Assembly: GCA_021324795.1 (NCBI GenBank)
Contig: JAJPIK010000106.1
Span: 1 to 32,872, forward strand
DNA: 32,872 bases
Direction: 5' to 3'
Origin: Chloroflexota bacterium
GTDB taxonomy: Bacteria; Chloroflexota; UBA6077; FW602-bin22; CADDYW01
Below, in pieces: positions 7,943 through 15,148 of this stretch. Position 1 is the first letter of the stretch; every line of letters begins with the position of its first letter. The position numbers were made by a program, and so were the translations under genes. Below the pieces are notes generated by a model. It did no database searches and had not been told where the DNA came from. It was given only the letters and a program-made list of their open reading frames with translations.

Positions 7943-9190
7943 TCAGGCGGCCTTACCCTTGGTAGCTTGAAATAGCTGAACAAACGTTTCAACAATCGTC
8001 GCGAGCAAGCGCCCCGGTGCGCTGACGATGGTCACCAGCGGCGACCCGGATTGTCCACTCAGTAGATTAGCAGCGTTCAAGTGAGCTTCCCAAGCTTGCT
8101 GGAAAGTGGCGGTGGACATGCCAATGCTCTGTTGAAAGGCTTCATCGGAGGTATCCCCCTCCCGAAAGCCAGCGATCAGCGCGCTGAGTTTCTGACGGCC
8201 GTACGTGCTGACAAAGTAGCGAACGATGTCTTCGCTCTCGGCATAGGCGAGGGTGGCACCGTCGGTATCGTCTGGAAAGTTGCCGGAGATTGCTTGAATG
8301 GAAAGCAGGTGGTGTGTTTTGGCAGCATTAGCCAGCGCCTGCTGAAGCGCTGGATCAGTTGATCCCTCGGCTACATTGGCGATCCCTTCGTCGAGCCAGG
8401 TAGGAAGGGGGGCAAACGCATCATTAGCGCTGCCGTCGAGAAGGATGTGAGTCATCTCCTCAGCGACGCTGCGTTGATCGTCGGGGACGTCACTCGACGG
8501 TGCCAGGATCAGGATCACCCGGTAGGTCGGAAAGGCTTGACCACCGACCCATTGCTGAGTTCCGCTGCCCAGCGCTCCCTGAAAATCGGTCGGTTGGGCG
8601 TAGGCGAAGATCTGCACGGGTTGCAGCCCAGGCGCATTGACATCAAAGTTTGCCGAGGTGATCGCGTGAGACGCGGCTTGGAGGAGCGCTGCTGCGAATT
8701 GGTCGTCACCATCGTACCAGTTCACGGTCACGGGGCCCTGGGTTTGGCTATGCCAATTGAAGCGTAGGTCAGTGATCGACAGGTCAGCCCAGTTCGTGAC
8801 AAGCTTTGCCCCGCTTTGATCTTCGATTTGCCAGCGATAGTGGACCGTGACCCCGGGCGGGTAGTACTCCCGGCTGAGGTCAATCTGGTAGCTCGCATGC
8901 ACCATGGCGGCCGGCACGAATTGAGCATCGGCAACTGAGATGACCGGATCATCACCGACGCGGTAGTTCAAGCGTACGGCGGTAATCGTGGATGAGCTAC
9001 TGGCTTGCAGAGAGAACGTGAGACCGGTCGGGAATCCATTTTGGGCAGTCGATTGCAAAACAGTGATACCCGGTGATGCCGCGTTCGCCACCGTTGGGCG
9101 GAGGGCAACCAACGCTGGCAAGAGCAGTGCCACGACCAGGCTAGATATCAAAGGCCAAAGGCTACTTAAGCCTCTTCTCCGAGCTTCCAC
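7943..9190 (-). CDS. Secreted peptidase MA-like (gluzincin-fold) protein
   Basis: A 415-residue exported protein. Residues 1-37 form a Sec signal peptide (MEARRRG, hydrophobic core, cleavage after VANA). A beta-rich, immunoglobulin-like region with YYPPGVTVHYRWQIED follows, and a C-terminal domain resembles the peptidase MA family, with LPTWLDEGIANV as the third-ligand helix. The expected zinc motif HExxH reads EEMTH at 244-248, so the first zinc His is Glu and activity is doubtful. The GTG start at 9190 overlaps the prfB end by 25 bases, which implies coupling, although the functions look unrelated. Its extracellular role is unknown. It ends facing the 7874-7927 hairpin. Confidence 0.75.
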   Translation of the reverse strand: MEARRRGLSSLWPLISSLVVALLLPALVALRPTVANAASPGITVLQSTAQNGFPTGLTFSLQASSSSTITAVRLNYRVGDDPVISVADAQFVPAAMVHASYQIDLSREYYPPGVTVHYRWQIEDQSGAKLVTNWADLSITDLRFNWHSQTQGPVTVNWYDGDDQFAAALLQAASHAITSANFDVNAPGLQPVQIFAYAQPTDFQGALGSGTQQWVGGQAFPTYRVILILAPSSDVPDDQRSVAEEMTHILLDGSANDAFAPLPTWLDEGIANVAEGSTDPALQQALANAAKTHHLLSIQAISGNFPDDTDGATLAYAESEDIVRYFVSTYGRQKLSALIAGFREGDTSDEAFQQSIGMSTATFQQAWEAHLNAANLLSGQSGSPLVTIVSAPGRLLATIVETFVQLFQATKGKAA

Positions 9191-10270
9191 TGCAGGTACG
9201 ACTCCATAAACGGGTCAATCTCCCCGTCGAGCACCGCGGTCGTATTGCTCGTCTCGGTATTCGTACGGTGATCCTTAACCATATTATACGGATGAAGGAT
9301 GTAAGAGCGAATTTGATTTCCCCAACCCGCTTCGACGTGAACTCCCTTGATCGCCGCTCGCTCGGCTTCACGCTTCTGCTCTTCGATCTCGGCCAGGCGT
9401 GCCGCGAGGATGGTCAGCGCCGTTTCTTTATTCTGGAGCTGCGAACGCTCGTTCTGACAGGTCACAACGATTCCCGTCGGGATGTGGGTGACCCGTACTG
9501 CGGTGCTCGTCTTCTGGACGTTCTGGCCGCCAGCACCGGACGAACGGAAGACATCGATCTTGAGTTCGTCCGGATTGATTTGGATCTTCGCCGCTCCCTC
9601 CGGCTCGGGCATAACCTCGACGAGTGCGAACGAGGTGTGGCGACGATGCGCCGCGTCGAATGGCGATAGGCGCACGAGGCGATGGACCCCTCGCTCCGAC
9701 TTCAGGTAGCCATAGGCGAAGGGGCCACGCAGCTCAATAGTGACGCTCTTCACTCCTGCCTCTTCACCGGGAGTCTCGTCGAGAATCTCCGTCTTATAAC
9801 CATGGCGCTCGCCCCACCGGAGATACATGCGCAAGAGCATTTGGGCCCAATCCTGGGCCTCGGTGCCCCCGGCCCCAGCGTGAATCGCTAGGATAGCCGG
9901 GCGTTTGTCGTACTGGCCGCTCAGCATGAGCTCGAATTCGAGCTGGTCGATCTTCTTGGTCAGCTCTTGAGTCGATTGCTCGATCTGGGTGCCCAGGTCT
10001 GGGTCATTTTCAGCAATCGCTAATTCGAGGAGGCCCAAGTCCTCGTCGATCTGTCGCTGGATCCCTCGCCAGAGGTCGATCGTGTCGCGAAGCTCGGTAA
10101 TCTCACGCATTGTCGTCTGAGCGGTTTGCGGATCGTCCCAGAAATCCGGGGCAGTCGAGGTGCGCTCGAGCGAAGTCAGCTTTTGTTCTTTGCCGGCTAA
10201 GTCAAAGACGCACCAGAATGTGCGCGACGCGGTCGCGCAGATTTTCAAGCACGGTTTTCAATTCCTGCAT
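9166..10270 (-). CDS. prfB: Peptide chain release factor 2, with programmed +1 frameshift
   Basis: Class I release factor that reads UAA and UGA and triggers peptidyl-tRNA hydrolysis. Translation starts at ATG 10270 (AAGG at 10277-10280), runs 22 codons to CTT, meets an in-frame TGA at 10204-10202, and continues by +1 shift through GAC at 10203. The joined product has 367 residues, compared with 365 in E. coli. The stop-codon recognition motif SPF is in RLSPFDAAHRRH, and the catalytic GGQ lies at about 247-249 in SSGAGGQNVQKT. A single-frame gene call would miss the first 22 codons. It lies downstream of the Nudix gene with a 46-base gap, and its 3' end overlaps the peptidase-like gene. Confidence 0.96.
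10201..10207 (-). promoter_or_regulatory. RF2 autoregulatory frameshift site CTTTGAC
   Basis: CTT TGA C on the minus strand is the conserved slippery codon and poor-context UGA that makes RF2 synthesis depend inversely on RF2 level. The frame upstream begins MQELKTVLENLRDRV and the shifted frame continues DLAGKEQKL. The upstream internal Shine-Dalgarno-like element is weak (GGTG). Confidence 0.95.
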
Positions 10271-10316
10271 AAGTTTCCTTGTGTCCTTTATCTATCTGTG
10301 GTTGGCTCAGCTTCTC

Positions 10317-10823
10317 TTAACTGAGGTCGCCGCCACTGACGCCGGTCTCTCGCCAGGTGAGCCAGTCACGAACGATCTGTTCGTCGTGCTCGAAGGCGAG
10401 CGTTGGCAGCGCGTCGGTCGCAAAGAGTCCGGTCTCTTCCACTTCGTCACAGGAGATCGGGGCGCCGCCGACGATCTCACCTCCGTAAACGACGAAGACG
10501 ACCGGTCGGTTGGCACTCGCGTAGACCCCGACGAGGCCAGAGAGATGGATCTCATAGCCGGTTTCTTCCCGGACCTCCCGCATGGCCGCCGCAGCGGTCG
10601 TCTCGCCCAGGTCGACGTAACCGGATGGGAAGCTCCAGCGTCCCTTACCGGGATCAATCGCCCGTCGGTTCAACAGCAACCGCCCGTTGTGTACGATCAG
10701 CACGCCCACGGCGACCTTTGGACCGGCGTAGTGGACGAACCCACAGGCAGGACAGGTCGGTCGATCGTGGCCGTGGAGAAAGCGACTAGCGAGCGGACTC
10801 GCGCAATTGGGGCAAAATTTCAT
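10317..10823 (-). CDS. Nudix hydrolase with N-terminal zinc ribbon
   Basis: A protein of 168 residues that begins with a zinc ribbon (FCPNC...TCPACGF) followed by a Nudix domain. The Nudix box is intact: G-x5-E-x7-REVREETGY within GYVDLGETTAAAAMREVREETGYE split over about residues 64-87. Members hydrolyse nucleoside diphosphates linked to another moiety; the zinc ribbon layout recalls NudC-type NADH pyrophosphatases and ADP-ribose hydrolases, but the substrate cannot be read from the sequence. ATG 10823 follows a good sigma-A-type promoter by 15 bases; a TTG at 10838 would coincide with the predicted transcript start. prfB follows 46 bases downstream on the same strand. Confidence 0.85.
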   Translation of the reverse strand: MKFCPNCASPLASRFLHGHDRPTCPACGFVHYAGPKVAVGVLIVHNGRLLLNRRAIDPGKGRWSFPSGYVDLGETTAAAAMREVREETGYEIHLSGLVGVYASANRPVVFVVYGGEIVGGAPISCDEVEETGLFATDALPTLAFEHDEQIVRDWLTWRETGVSGGDLS

Positions 10824-10844
10824 CTCATTCGAACTCAAAAGTAT

Positions 10845-10873
10845 ATTCTAGAGCGGCGAGCCAGGGAAGTCAA
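10845..10873 (-). promoter_or_regulatory. Sigma-A-type promoter of the Nudix-prfB operon
   Basis: On the minus strand TTGACT (10873-10868), a 17-bp spacer and TAGAAT (10850-10845) form a near-consensus promoter. The predicted start is about 10838, which coincides with an in-frame TTG and lies 15 bases before the ATG at 10823. Confidence 0.75.
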
Positions 10874-10952
10874 ATTCGTATTCCTGCGGAGGGTTGACAA
10901 CTAGTACTCTGATACATGCTAACTCAGCCGATCCAGTGACCGATTGATCCGG

Positions 10953-12083
10953 TCAAGGCAAGTGCCTCTTACCTAGTGACCTAGTGCTCCTGTCCATCAG
11001 CAAGGCTACTGCCTCGTCAGGATGGTTGGTCCAGACGCCGACCAGGCGTTCCTCTTGTTGATAGAGGACATTGATCTTTTGAGCGGGTCCACGCGATTCA
11101 ACCTCGTCGATTGCCGCGCTCAGATCCCCTTGTACCGATTCGTCGATGAGATAACCCACTACCCCTAACCGCCGAAAAGCCTGCACCACTTCGATGGGCG
11201 AGTCGTTGTTCTGGCCAGTGGCGACGAAGGGAACCCAGACTCCGTCGAAGCCGGCCGCGCGGGTGGCGGCATTGAGCGCCGCGAGGCGCGCGTCGGACGG
11301 ACGCGTCACCGAAAGCAAACCGAAAATCGCGGTGTGGGAGCCGATACGCGGGGCATGGTAGACCGCGTGCAGCACGGTGACCGGAAGCTGGCCCGGCGCG
11401 GTGCGCCCACCACGGCCGAGAGTCGCGAAAGTGAGCAGGCAGTTGTCGTAACGCAGGGCGAGGATCCGGCTGAGCAAACCCGCTTCGCCCATCGCGATCG
11501 AGATGGTGGGCTTAGGCGAGCGGGAGAACGATGCGAAGACTGGCAATGTGTCTTGGATCCGTTTGGCCATGCCAACCGTTTTGACGACGTCGGCGCCTCG
11601 CTCCAAGGTGAGATCGACCCAATCCACGAAGTCGGCCGGCATCATGGGGAAGGAATGGCGCGAGATGATCACCTGCGCGCCGTTGGCTTTGAGGGGGGCC
11701 AGCGCTTTCGGGGTCGCCGCGTCCCATTCAACGTCGACGTAGTCGGCACCAAACTCGGCGGCCTGGTGCAGCACGGCCAGGCGCTCGGCGTCGGACTGGT
11801 TGCAATGGCCCCCTTCGCGGGGGGGGCGGTTGGTCACGATCACCGGGATCGGTCGCTCGCGGAGCAGCCGGCGCAGATCGTACGGCTCCTCAAAATAATC
11901 GAGCCGATATTCGACGATGTCGGCCGCGGCGGCGATCCGTGGAAGCGCGTCGAGCGCTTCCGCCATCGTCTTAGCGCCAAGTGCGACGCCGATGAGGCGA
12001 CGTTTGTCCTGTCGATAAGTCGTTTCTAACAAATCGGTTCCTGTCTCATGCACGATCAAGGGACATTCGCGGAAATGACCCAT
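10953..12083 (-). CDS. aroD: Type I 3-dehydroquinate dehydratase fused to a degenerate shikimate dehydrogenase N-domain
   Basis: Dehydrates 3-dehydroquinate to 3-dehydroshikimate by a Schiff base (shikimate pathway). Residues 28-240 hold a complete type I enzyme: Glu119 (DVEWD), His143 (SRHSF), Schiff-base Lys168 (ADVVKTVGMAK), Arg206 (GLLSRI) and the APGQ loop at 229-232. Residues 250-360 resemble the substrate-binding domain of shikimate dehydrogenase (IFGLL, AALNAATRAAGFDGVWVPF, INVLYQQEERLVG). However, the SxS shikimate motif, the catalytic Lys and the NTD aspartate are gone (WTN at 351-353), and there is no NADP domain. It is therefore probably monofunctional, with a vestigial or regulatory tail. 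The start is uncertain: ATG 12083, or TTG 12032 with AGGA six bases upstream. Confidence 0.88.
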   Translation of the reverse strand: MGHFRECPLIVHETGTDLLETTYRQDKRRLIGVALGAKTMAEALDALPRIAAAADIVEYRLDYFEEPYDLRRLLRERPIPVIVTNRPPREGGHCNQSDAERLAVLHQAAEFGADYVDVEWDAATPKALAPLKANGAQVIISRHSFPMMPADFVDWVDLTLERGADVVKTVGMAKRIQDTLPVFASFSRSPKPTISIAMGEAGLLSRILALRYDNCLLTFATLGRGGRTAPGQLPVTVLHAVYHAPRIGSHTAIFGLLSVTRPSDARLAALNAATRAAGFDGVWVPFVATGQNNDSPIEVVQAFRRLGVVGYLIDESVQGDLSAAIDEVESRGPAQKINVLYQQEERLVGVWTNHPDEAVALLMDRSTRSLGKRHLP

Positions 12084-12145
12084 GACCGAGCGCTGGCTCC
12101 CACCAAGCTTCAAGGCACGCTGTCATGGTGGGCAAGTTCAATCCG

Positions 12146-12151
12146 ATTATA
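12146..12151 (-). promoter_or_regulatory. -10 element upstream of aroD
   Basis: TATAAT on the minus strand with a predicted start near 12139, about 56 bases before ATG 12083. TTGACC lies too close (5 bp) to be its -35 box, and no other -35 is clear. Confidence 0.4.
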
Positions 12152-12263
12152 CGCTAGGTCAAGGCAGTGTTGGGCCAAAGCGAAGACTCCTCTTCTTTAT
12201 CTTTCCAGATCTCTCAAGCAATCCGGTGAGGACGTCCGCTCATGAGCGTGGCCGTCGACATGT

Positions 12264-12291
12264 CTTACAATAACTTAACAGCCGCTTAACA
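12264..12291 (+). promoter_or_regulatory. Three phased CTTA(A)CA direct repeats, Pho-box-like
   Basis: CTTACAA (12264), CTTAACA (12274) and CTTAACA (12285) recur at 10- and 11-bp spacing, one helical turn apart. This is the arrangement bound by PhoB/PhoP-type (OmpR-family) response regulators. The array ends 15-20 bp before candidate -10 boxes TATCTT (12307) and TATGCT (12312), where a pho box would replace the -35. Confidence 0.45.
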
Positions 12292-12319
12292 TAGTCCTCG
12301 CCCCCTTATCTTATGCTTA

Positions 12320-12474
12320 CTTTTGGAGGTGGGGACTGGGGCGAGAATGGTCGAACCCACCAAAGACGAATGTACTGCAGCAATCCACGCCTCTGAATTA
12401 TTGTCCGCGAAAGCGTTCCGATCTCCTCCATTCGTGTTTGTGCCCCGTCGTGAGCGGACGGGGCACTTTTCTTT
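12320..12474 (+). ncRNA. Candidate small RNA between aroD and the HD-domain gene
   Basis: Gene-free stretch of about 150 bases that lies between a possible promoter (-10 TATGCT at 12312-12317, phased repeats upstream) and a strong intrinsic terminator. It has several complementary segments: GGAGG 12325-12329 with CCTCC 12425-12429, GGTGGG near 12329 with CCCACC near 12356, ACGAATG 12366-12372 with CATTCGT 12429-12435, and a CGC-GAAA-GCG tetraloop hairpin at 12406-12415. No known RNA family (6S, SRP, tmRNA, riboswitch) is recognisable. The one ORF across it runs straight through the terminator and looks non-coding. The remaining gap, 12114-12263, shows only the aroD -10 box. Confidence 0.4.
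12440..12474 (+). terminator. Rho-independent terminator
   Basis: GTGCCCCGTC (12440-12449), a seven-base loop and GACGGGGCAC (12457-12466) form a perfect 10-bp GC-rich stem, followed by TTTTCTTT. The T tract is only on the plus strand. No plus-strand protein gene lies upstream of it within 4 kb, so it must end a non-coding transcript or serve as an attenuator for the gene downstream. Confidence 0.85.
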
Positions 12475-12487
12475 GTCCGTCATTTGC

Positions 12488-12517
12488 TTGTTGCGACGAC
12501 TTGGCCCGTGGTAGAAT
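12488..12517 (+). promoter_or_regulatory. Promoter of the HD-domain gene
   Basis: TTGTTG (12488-12493), an 18-bp spacer and an extended -10 TGGTAGAAT (TAGAAT at 12512-12517). The predicted transcript start is 12524, the first base of a GTG that opens a 12-codon ORF ending exactly at the TTG start of the HD gene. Confidence 0.55.
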
Positions 12518-12558
12518 CTCCTCGTGTTCTGCTCGACCTTTCACCCGAGTATTGCTCG

Positions 12559-13368
12559 TTGACCGCCGATCAGTTTTGCCGTTTGCTCCAGGCGCTCGTG
12601 TGCTCACCACGCGTTCAGTCGCAGTGGCAGATCTCCGATCGGGGGATGCCGGTTTTCGCGCATACGATCGACGTGGCGCTGCTCTGTCTGGATGCGTACC
12701 CCGATTGGCGGGAGCGGTTCCCCGATTTCCGACTGGACGTCGTTCTGATTGGCTGTCTCCTTCACGATCTTACCAAGGTTAACGCGCGCATCGGCGACGG
12801 TTTGTCCCACAGCCACATCATGACCCACGAGCCGGCGATCGCGGCGGGCGAAGCGATGAGCGCGTTGGACGAGGCCCAATCTACTGTCTGTGTCTGGCTT
12901 GATCAAGAAGGCATCGATCACGTCTGGCACGTCGTTGCAGCCCACCACGGTCGTTGGGGAAAAGTCGCGCCGCGAACTCCCGAGGCGGCCTTGGTCCATC
13001 AATCGGATAATTACTCGGCGACGCATCACCGAACTGCTCCGGTTGATGCTAATGATGTGTTACCACTTCTTGACCGGGGATATAAGTGGGCGCAGATCGG
13101 CCAGTTGCTCGGAGTGAGTCGAGCGATTGTGAAGTCGCGTCTCCAGGATGCCTGCCGTGCCGAGCGGGTGCGCAGCACAACCGAGCTTCTTGGCATCTGG
13201 CGTGAGCAGGGCGCAGTGCGCCCGGCAGACGACGAGCACGCCGAGCAAATTGAGCGTGCCCGCTTCATCGTCGACTTTGCCCGTCGCTGTCCGGAGAGTT
13301 TGTTGGAGCGAGTGCGACCATGCTTACCGGTGGAGGAACAATCGTTGGATCCGGTTTTGGATTGGTGA
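12559..13368 (+). CDS. HD-domain phosphohydrolase-like protein with C-terminal HTH-like segment
   Basis: A protein of 269 residues from TTG 12559. The HD metal-site residues are visible: His35 (PVFAHTIDVA), His69-Asp70 (CLLHDLTK), the His pair 129-130 (VAAHHGRWG) and Asp150 (VHQSDNYS). This suggests a metal-dependent phosphohydrolase of unknown substrate. Residues 174-195 (GYKWAQIGQLLGVSRAIVKSRL) look like a helix-turn-helix, an uncommon partner for an HD domain and a hint of nucleic-acid binding. The start is uncertain: TTG 12559 is the first plausible codon after the predicted transcript start; GTG 12598 and ATG 12646 are alternatives, but ATG 12646 leaves only a few residues before the first HD ligand. 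It ends at a bidirectional terminator shared with argS. Confidence 0.7.
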   Translation: MTADQFCRLLQALVCSPRVQSQWQISDRGMPVFAHTIDVALLCLDAYPDWRERFPDFRLDVVLIGCLLHDLTKVNARIGDGLSHSHIMTHEPAIAAGEAMSALDEAQSTVCVWLDQEGIDHVWHVVAAHHGRWGKVAPRTPEAALVHQSDNYSATHHRTAPVDANDVLPLLDRGYKWAQIGQLLGVSRAIVKSRLQDACRAERVRSTTELLGIWREQGAVRPADDEHAEQIERARFIVDFARRCPESLLERVRPCLPVEEQSLDPVLDW

Positions 13369-13382
13369 AGGACTAGGGATTA

Positions 13383-13428
13383 CACGGAAGGAAAAAGCAG
13401 CCCGCCTAGGCTGCTTTTTCCTTCCGTG
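13383..13428. terminator. Bidirectional intrinsic terminator
   Basis: Two perfect 20-base arms (13383-13402 and 13409-13428) with a six-base loop. The core AGCAGCC/GGCTGCT stem is followed by TTTTTCC on both strands, because the A and T tracts pair with each other. It separates the convergent HD-domain gene and argS and should stop both transcripts. Confidence 0.9.
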
Positions 13429-13462
13429 CGCATGGAAAAATGGGAATATCCTGGTGGAACGG

Positions 13463-15127
13463 TTACATCTGTTCGGGCGCGCTCACACCAATCAGATCGA
13501 GGGTATTGCGCAGAGCAATCTGGGCGGCGGCGGCAAGCTTCAGGCGAGCCTTGGTCAGCGGCACGTCGTCCGAGACGACGCGACACTGCGTGTAGAATGA
13601 GTGGAAGACCGCGGCCAGATCCATCGCGTAATGCGGCAAATGGTGCGGCTCTAAAGACGAGGCGGCGGTTTCGACGAGCTCAGGGAGCTCAAGCATCTTC
13701 CGGATGAGTTGAAGCTCGGCCGGATGCTGAAGTAAGGTAGCATTGCCGTCGGCGTAATCGATCTCGGCAGCCTTCCGAAGAATGCTCGCGATCCGGGCGT
13801 GGGCGTACTGAACGTAGTAGACCGGGTTCTCGTCAGATTGCTTCTTCGCCAGATCCAAGTCGAAGTCGAGGTGACTGTCGGCCGACCGGGAGACGAAGAA
13901 GAAACGGCAGGCATCGGTCCCGACGTCGTCGAGCACTTCCCGCAAAGTGATGATATTCCCGGTTCGTTTGGACATCCGGACCGGCTGACCGTCCACCTTG
14001 AGCGTCACCATCTGATGGATGATGATCTGAAGGCGATCTGAATTTACACCGAGCGCACCAACCGCGGCTTTCGTCCGGCCAACGTGGCCTTGATGGTCGG
14101 CCCCCCAGATGTCGATCGCTCGATCGAAGCCCCGCTGGACGAGCTTGTCGTAATGGTAGGCGATGTCCGACGCGAAATAGGTCGGTTGGCCATTCGAGCG
14201 AACGAGGACGTTATCCTTGTCTTCACCAAGCGATGACGAGACGAACCAGATCGCCCCTTCGCGGCTGACGACGTAGCCAGCTTCCCGCAATTTCTCGAGT
14301 GTGCGCTCGACCTCACCACGTTCGTACAGGCTCTGCTCGGAAAACCAGCAATCGTAGCGTATCCCCAGCCGTTCGAGGTCTGCCTTGATTCCGTCAAGGA
14401 AGTAGCGGATGCCGATCGCCGCGAGTTGAACGTAGGCCTCTTCGGGGGGCAACTTCAGGAAGCGGTCGCCTTGGGTGTCCTTGAGGTAGCGACCCAGCTC
14501 AACCAGGTATTCGCCGTGGTAGCCGTCGGCGGGAATCGGCACGTCCTGGCCGAACTGCTGGGCGTAGCGTGCGTAGATGCTCTGTCCGAAGACCTCGACC
14601 CGGCTACCGTGATCATTGACATAATATTCACGACTTGCTCGATAACCGGCGGCCTCGAGAATGCGAGCAAGGGAATCGCCGAGTGAGCCGCCGCGACCAG
14701 ACGCGACCGGCAAAGGACCGGTCGGATTGGCGCTGACAAACTCGAGCTGAACCGTGGCGTTCTTGCCGAGATCGACATTGCCAAAATCGGAGCCAAGCTG
14801 AAGAATGGTGTCGACTTGCTCGGCGAGCCAGCGATCGCTCAGCCGGAAATTGATAAAGCCAGGGCCGGCGATTGTCACCTGGCCAATCGCCGGCGACGCC
14901 GGTAGCTCGGTGACCAGGATCTTAGCGATTTGATTGGGATTCATCCGCGCGGCGCGGGCCAGCTTGAGCGGTAAAGTACTGGCGTAGTCACCGTGGGAGG
15001 GGTTAGCGGGGCGCTCGATCGGGCTGGTCGGCAGCTCGGTTGGGGGGATGAGCCCTTTGGCTTGAGCACGTTTGGCTGCTTCGTCGAGCAGCTCTGCGAT
15101 TTCTTGGCGAATCAGTACACTTTGCAT
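13463..15127 (-). CDS. argS: Arginyl-tRNA synthetase
   Basis: Charges tRNA-Arg. The protein has 554 residues, the usual size, with the N-terminal Add-1 tRNA D-loop domain (about 1-110), a class I Rossmann core and a C-terminal DALR anticodon domain containing YVQYAHARIASILRK. The second signature is VRMSKRTGNI (MSKR 385-388), normal for ArgRS. The HIGH signature is altered: after SANPTGPL the family reads HxGH, but here it is PVAS at 140-143, verified in the codons. The rest of the region (GRGGSLGDSLARILEAAGY) is typical and the frame is intact. ATG 15127 has no Shine-Dalgarno and lies nine bases from a TATAAT, so the mRNA is probably leaderless. The gene ends at the 13383-13428 terminator. 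Confidence 0.94.
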   Translation of the reverse strand: MQSVLIRQEIAELLDEAAKRAQAKGLIPPTELPTSPIERPANPSHGDYASTLPLKLARAARMNPNQIAKILVTELPASPAIGQVTIAGPGFINFRLSDRWLAEQVDTILQLGSDFGNVDLGKNATVQLEFVSANPTGPLPVASGRGGSLGDSLARILEAAGYRASREYYVNDHGSRVEVFGQSIYARYAQQFGQDVPIPADGYHGEYLVELGRYLKDTQGDRFLKLPPEEAYVQLAAIGIRYFLDGIKADLERLGIRYDCWFSEQSLYERGEVERTLEKLREAGYVVSREGAIWFVSSSLGEDKDNVLVRSNGQPTYFASDIAYHYDKLVQRGFDRAIDIWGADHQGHVGRTKAAVGALGVNSDRLQIIIHQMVTLKVDGQPVRMSKRTGNIITLREVLDDVGTDACRFFFVSRSADSHLDFDLDLAKKQSDENPVYYVQYAHARIASILRKAAEIDYADGNATLLQHPAELQLIRKMLELPELVETAASSLEPHHLPHYAMDLAAVFHSFYTQCRVVSDDVPLTKARLKLAAAAQIALRNTLDLIGVSAPEQM

Positions 15128-15145
15128 GGTATCAAATTATACCAT
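15126..15145 (-). promoter_or_regulatory. argS extended -10 promoter inside a 20-bp dyad
   Basis: On the minus strand TGGTATAAT (TATAAT at 15141-15136) is an extended -10, putting the transcript start at about 15129, two bases before the ATG. The same bases form a dyad with 7-bp arms ATGGTAT (15126-15132) and ATACCAT (15139-15145) that covers the -10 box and the start codon, like an operator. Confidence 0.6.
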
Positions 15146-15148
15146 TCT

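Noticed and set aside
10893..10920. Plus-strand TTGACA upstream of position 10920
   Set aside because: No acceptable -10 at 16-18 bp spacing and no plus-strand gene downstream.
12340..12362. T-arm-like GGTCGAACCCACC suggesting a tRNA or tmRNA
   Set aside because: No acceptor, D-arm or anticodon arm can be built around it.
12323..12514. 63-codon plus-strand ORF in the candidate RNA region
   Set aside because: It reads through the intrinsic terminator, has no well-placed ribosome-binding site and no family resemblance.
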